In this document: one piece after another, positions 17,780-20,465 of the stretch
Layout: each line of letters starts with the position of its first letter
How positions within the stretch are numbered: the first letter of the stretch is position 1
Source of the DNA: Phoronis australis
Lineage: Eukaryota > Phoronida > Phoronidae
Reading direction: 5' to 3'
Assembly (NCBI GenBank): GCA_002633005.1
Contig: NMRA01000013.1
Coordinates: 1,134,536-1,155,000, forward strand
Length of the DNA stretch: 20,465 nt
Notes under the pieces: model-generated
Database searches by the model: none
What the model was told of the DNA's origin: nothing
Seen by the model: the letters and a program-made list of their open reading frames with translations, nothing else
Position numbers and translations under genes: made by a program

Positions 17780-18523
17780 GATGTAATGACCTGCAAACTG
17801 ATTACATTGACCACAAAAAATATGGTTGCAAATATCAAAATAATCTATATGTAGTGTACCTTGAAAGGAAATTCTGAGCAGAAACTGAATTTTAAATAAT
17901 GGCGTCCCTTATTTGCACAAGTTATGTACATTTATCATGTAGCAACCTGTAAAATTATTTCATTAAACTAATTGATCACAAAAACATGGGCGCAAACTTA
18001 AGGATCATATGAGAAGCATGGATGCGAATTTCACTATAATTTACTTTTATTACCTGATAATGAGCTTTAGGCACAAGTAGAATTTTCAATAATGGCTGCC
18101 TCAATTTGCATAATTTATGCAAATTTTCGATGTATCCCCTATCAAAGCAGCGGTATTAAATTCACTGTCTACATAAACATGGAAGCAAATATCAACATAA
18201 TTTACCTGTAGTGCCTGATACCGCAGCTATAAGCACAAGTAGAATTTTCAGTAATGGCTGCGTCGATTTGCATAATTTATGCAAGTTATCGATGTATCCA
18301 ACCCCAATGTAGCTCCGCTATATTCACTGACCAGAAACATGGGTATTAACATCAAACTAATCTGCCTGCAATGCTTAGTATGGAAGTTACAACAAGAATA
18401 GGATTTTGCATAATGGCGGACTTTATTTCATACTTAGAAAATGCTCAAGATTGTCAAGATTACAACTCAGCTAATATACTACCAAGAAATTCTAGGTACT
18501 CATTTCTGGCTACTAAGCTATAA
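17780..18523 (-). repeat. Right arm of foldback-like inverted repeat, ~161-bp units
   Basis: These are inverted copies of the units at 14193-14815. Unit markers GGCG or GGCTG occur at 17901, 18094, 18256 and 18415, with spacings 193, 162 and 159. The paired-octamer palindrome is best preserved at 18104-18124, which is perfect over 21 bases, and recurs at 18266-18284. The outer edge (TTGGTAGTATATT..., read in reverse) matches the outer edge of the left arm, with insertions in the left arm. No clear target duplication was found. Confidence 0.7.
18104..18124. promoter_or_regulatory. Paired octamer palindrome
   Basis: A 21-base perfect palindrome around one base, made of ATTTGCAT and ATGCAAAT, the two orientations of the octamer motif recognised by POU-domain factors. 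Near copies occur at 14461-14479, 14622-14642 and 18266-18284. Binding is inferred from the motif only. Confidence 0.45.
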
Positions 18524-18562
18524 CGAAATTTGACGAAACGTCCTGCGTAGTAATATAATACA

Positions 18563-18833
18563 TTAATGCGACATCTGTTTTTGAACTAAATAAATCAAAA
18601 CTGAGTAAAAATTGGGATTTTTTAATTTCTGATGGCCGTTCTTAAATTCATTGATAAAGTTCTGCATTTGCGATTTCAGAGCTATTTCATGTTCCGAAAG
18701 AGCGGACAGTTTCCTTTGAAGTCTTTCTACATTTACTTGCTTCATTAGGTGACGTAAAATCTTCGACGTGGCGCTTCTCGATTGTCGTCAAGTCCCTCAT
18801 GATTTTATGTACACGTGCATGACATGAAAAGAA
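18563..18833 (-). pseudogene. Coiled-coil-like coding segment in two overlapping frames
   Basis: Minus strand. After an acceptor-like CTGCTACAG ending at 18834, one frame reads FFSCHARVHKIMRDLTTIEK and RHVEDFTSPNEASK, stopping at 18687. The overlapping frame from ATG 18745 reads MKQVNVERLQRKLSALSEHE, then IALKSQMQNFINEFKNGHQK, stopping at 18563. Spacing of Leu and Ile in the second part suggests a coiled coil. Joined by one frameshift near 18735 they would give a continuous, hydrophilic, helical protein, so this may be a decayed gene segment, a retrocopy, or an exon whose donor is the GTAAAT at about 18738. No family recognised. Confidence 0.33.
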
Positions 18834-19588
18834 CTGTAGCAGTAGCTAACTCTTACTGCAGACTTATTATACCTGCATACAGGTGATGCAAGTGGCAAGC
18901 ATAGGAATATCGGCTCTAATGAAATTTGGAATAAACAATAGACTTATCGATTAGTTGACACAATACTTTTGAAGAGTTGAGTAAGTATTTGGAATGGCGA
19001 ACGGGTCGATTACAATACATTATTTAAGTAGTTCGGACCGACAATGAAGTCGCTCAGATGTGAGGGCACAAGGAATTTAATTTGTTGAAGTGGAAATTAA
19101 TTTTAGTAACCACTGAAGTATGCAATAGGCACCTGCGTAACCAGGTAGATTTCACTAACCTCGCTAAAAAGCAAGATTTCGTGAGATGACGTAAGATATT
19201 GTCGTGTATTTCAAATGAGAACACGTGATTTTGGCTAGATTTTAGTGAGGTCCTAGCGTAGGTCTTAGCATTACTGAACTTTACCCATGTCTAAGTGAAT
19301 TTCCTGAGCCAAAACCGTACACGCAGTCATGCCCACGGAAAAGCATAGACCACTAGCGCCACAGGGTTTCATATGCAGTGGAACCGAGCTACAATATGCG
19401 TAGGAAGTTTTGAGTTACCAAGTGTCGAGTAAGGGCACACTACTACTAAATCAAGGAAATGACGCTAAGATAGTCTAAAATGCATGTAGTAATACATACC
19501 TTCACACGTTGACCTACTGTGCGAGACATACTTCCAGTTTTAGAACACAATAAAACAAGAAAACAATAAGCACCCTGACATTCACTGA
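18834..19588. other. Unassigned stretch
   Basis: No gene, RNA or repeat recognised. Confidence 0.45.
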
Positions 19589-19729
19589 TGTCGTATTTAC
19601 AATATTTACACGTCGTTTCGTGCTTTCGAACTTAAAACGTCATCGTGGAAACAACAAATTGAGCAGGGCAAGCACAAGGACCAACCAGTGAAAGCCATGC
19701 TGGGACGCGTTCCGTATCGCGAGATAACG
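19589..19729 (+). CDS. Exon-like segment with strong splice donor
   Basis: A 47-codon open segment follows a stop at 19586 and reads FRAFELKTSSWKQQIEQGKH, then KDQPVKAMLGRVPYREIT, meeting the good donor ACG|GTGAGC at 19729/19730. If not spliced it stops at 19742. Codon and residue use look like real protein, with balanced charged residues. The 5' border is undefined and no family is recognised. A 67-codon minus frame over 19632-19835 is its shadow. Confidence 0.3.
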
Positions 19730-19744
19730 GTGAGCGGAATTTAA

Positions 19745-20465
19745 AGAAGTAAAATCTTCGCTTGCAGAACCGTAGCCAGCTCTGCACGGGGGCTGGTTCG
19801 AATTTCAAGAACGGTGGACATTTGATATTTTGCAAACGTCGACACTATAAAGAACGGCATCAGATGTAATAGGGTGGAAGTGAAAAAGATGATATTTATA
19901 CAGATGTAATGTGGTCTTGAAGGAGAACGTTCACCCCTGCCAAATTTTCAAATCAGGCGTGCTTAAATGAGTGATTACACCTCATTACATACTCAGATGG
20001 AAATATGTAGTCGGAGAATGGCTTGACTAAATTTTATATCTGGTTGTATTTTTGCATGTTACTCTTAAGTTGCTTAATTCGATCGAAGCCACCCCCAGCG
20101 GAAAAGGTCCAGTCCCAGCATATCCGTTAAAGAAAGGATGTAGATGGACAAAAACAAAAATTGTTGCAGCTACTGGTACTACTAACTACAAAGATAATTA
20201 CAAGTTGGAGGAAATAATTTGCACCTGATTCCAAGCAATTCACGTGGCATCGGGCCGTACCCGGTCAACTTTCCTCCAGTGGTGTTTGTGTAGATGACAG
20301 GATCGTATTAGACCGGCAGCCCAGAGCACTTAGCATAGATGAACGAGGTACCAACATCTGACCACGGGAGCATTTAAAGTCCACCTCTGTATGTACAGAA
20401 ATGGACGTCTGCCGTTGTCTGCACTCTGGGTGTGACCCCTGGGGGCCTTACAAAGACCCCAAAAA
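19745..20465. other. Unassigned right end
   Basis: No gene recognised. GGTTCGAATTT at 19795-19805 resembles an RNA polymerase III B box without a well-placed A box. A plus frame from ATG 20402 (MDVCRCLHSGCDPWGPYKDP) is Cys-rich and still open at the window edge, too short to judge. Confidence 0.4.

Overview
The window looks like nuclear DNA of an invertebrate animal. It is AT-rich and gene-poor, has a 460-base assembly gap, and is packed with decayed DNA transposons, tRNA-derived elements and tandem repeats. No operon-like arrangement, Shine-Dalgarno pattern or long intact reading frame is present. The mix of THAP-domain transposons, hAT MITEs with CAGKGGCGGAT termini and frequent TAGGCCTA motifs fits a marine invertebrate (echinoderm, hemichordate, amphioxus or mollusc), but I cannot name the organism. 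No complete, recognisable host gene is visible. Several short protein-like segments with splice-like borders could be exons of host genes.

Layout. 1-2900: mostly unassigned, with a possible Tc1/mariner trace, an 85-codon hydrophobic frame, a hAT MITE end and a 48-codon minus-strand frame with a strong Kozak start. 2898-5868: the best-defined structure. It is a transposon with 72-bp terminal inverted repeats (71/72 identical) and a perfect 8-bp target duplication. Inside it lies a second element with 159-bp inverted repeats (145/159 identical) bordered by TTAA. The inner element carries a broken transposase-like gene with an N-terminal THAP zinc finger and a CxxC...CxxGH segment, fitting the Kolobok superfamily. 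6550-7770: the left end of a second THAP-transposon family runs into the gap, which exits into a 108-bp satellite. 10270-11240: a second copy of that family, with TTAA borders, a frameshifted THAP domain and an opposing acidic frame.

12590-13171 holds two tRNA-like (SINE) heads and an acidic exon-like segment with a splice donor. 14193-18523 is a pair of inverted arms, each built of about 161-bp repeats containing a palindrome of two octamer (POU-type) motifs. This resembles a foldback transposon. Its roughly 3-kb centre contains two converging exon-like segments and a 158-bp hAT MITE. 18563-18833 (minus) and 19589-19729 (plus) are further exon-like segments. The rest is intergenic DNA without recognisable content.

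The recognisable coding material belongs to transposons and is disrupted, so the window reads as a transposon graveyard between or within host genes. The strongest observations are the nested transposon whose repeat divergences contradict the expected order of insertion, the recurring THAP-transposon family, and the foldback-like array of octamer palindromes.
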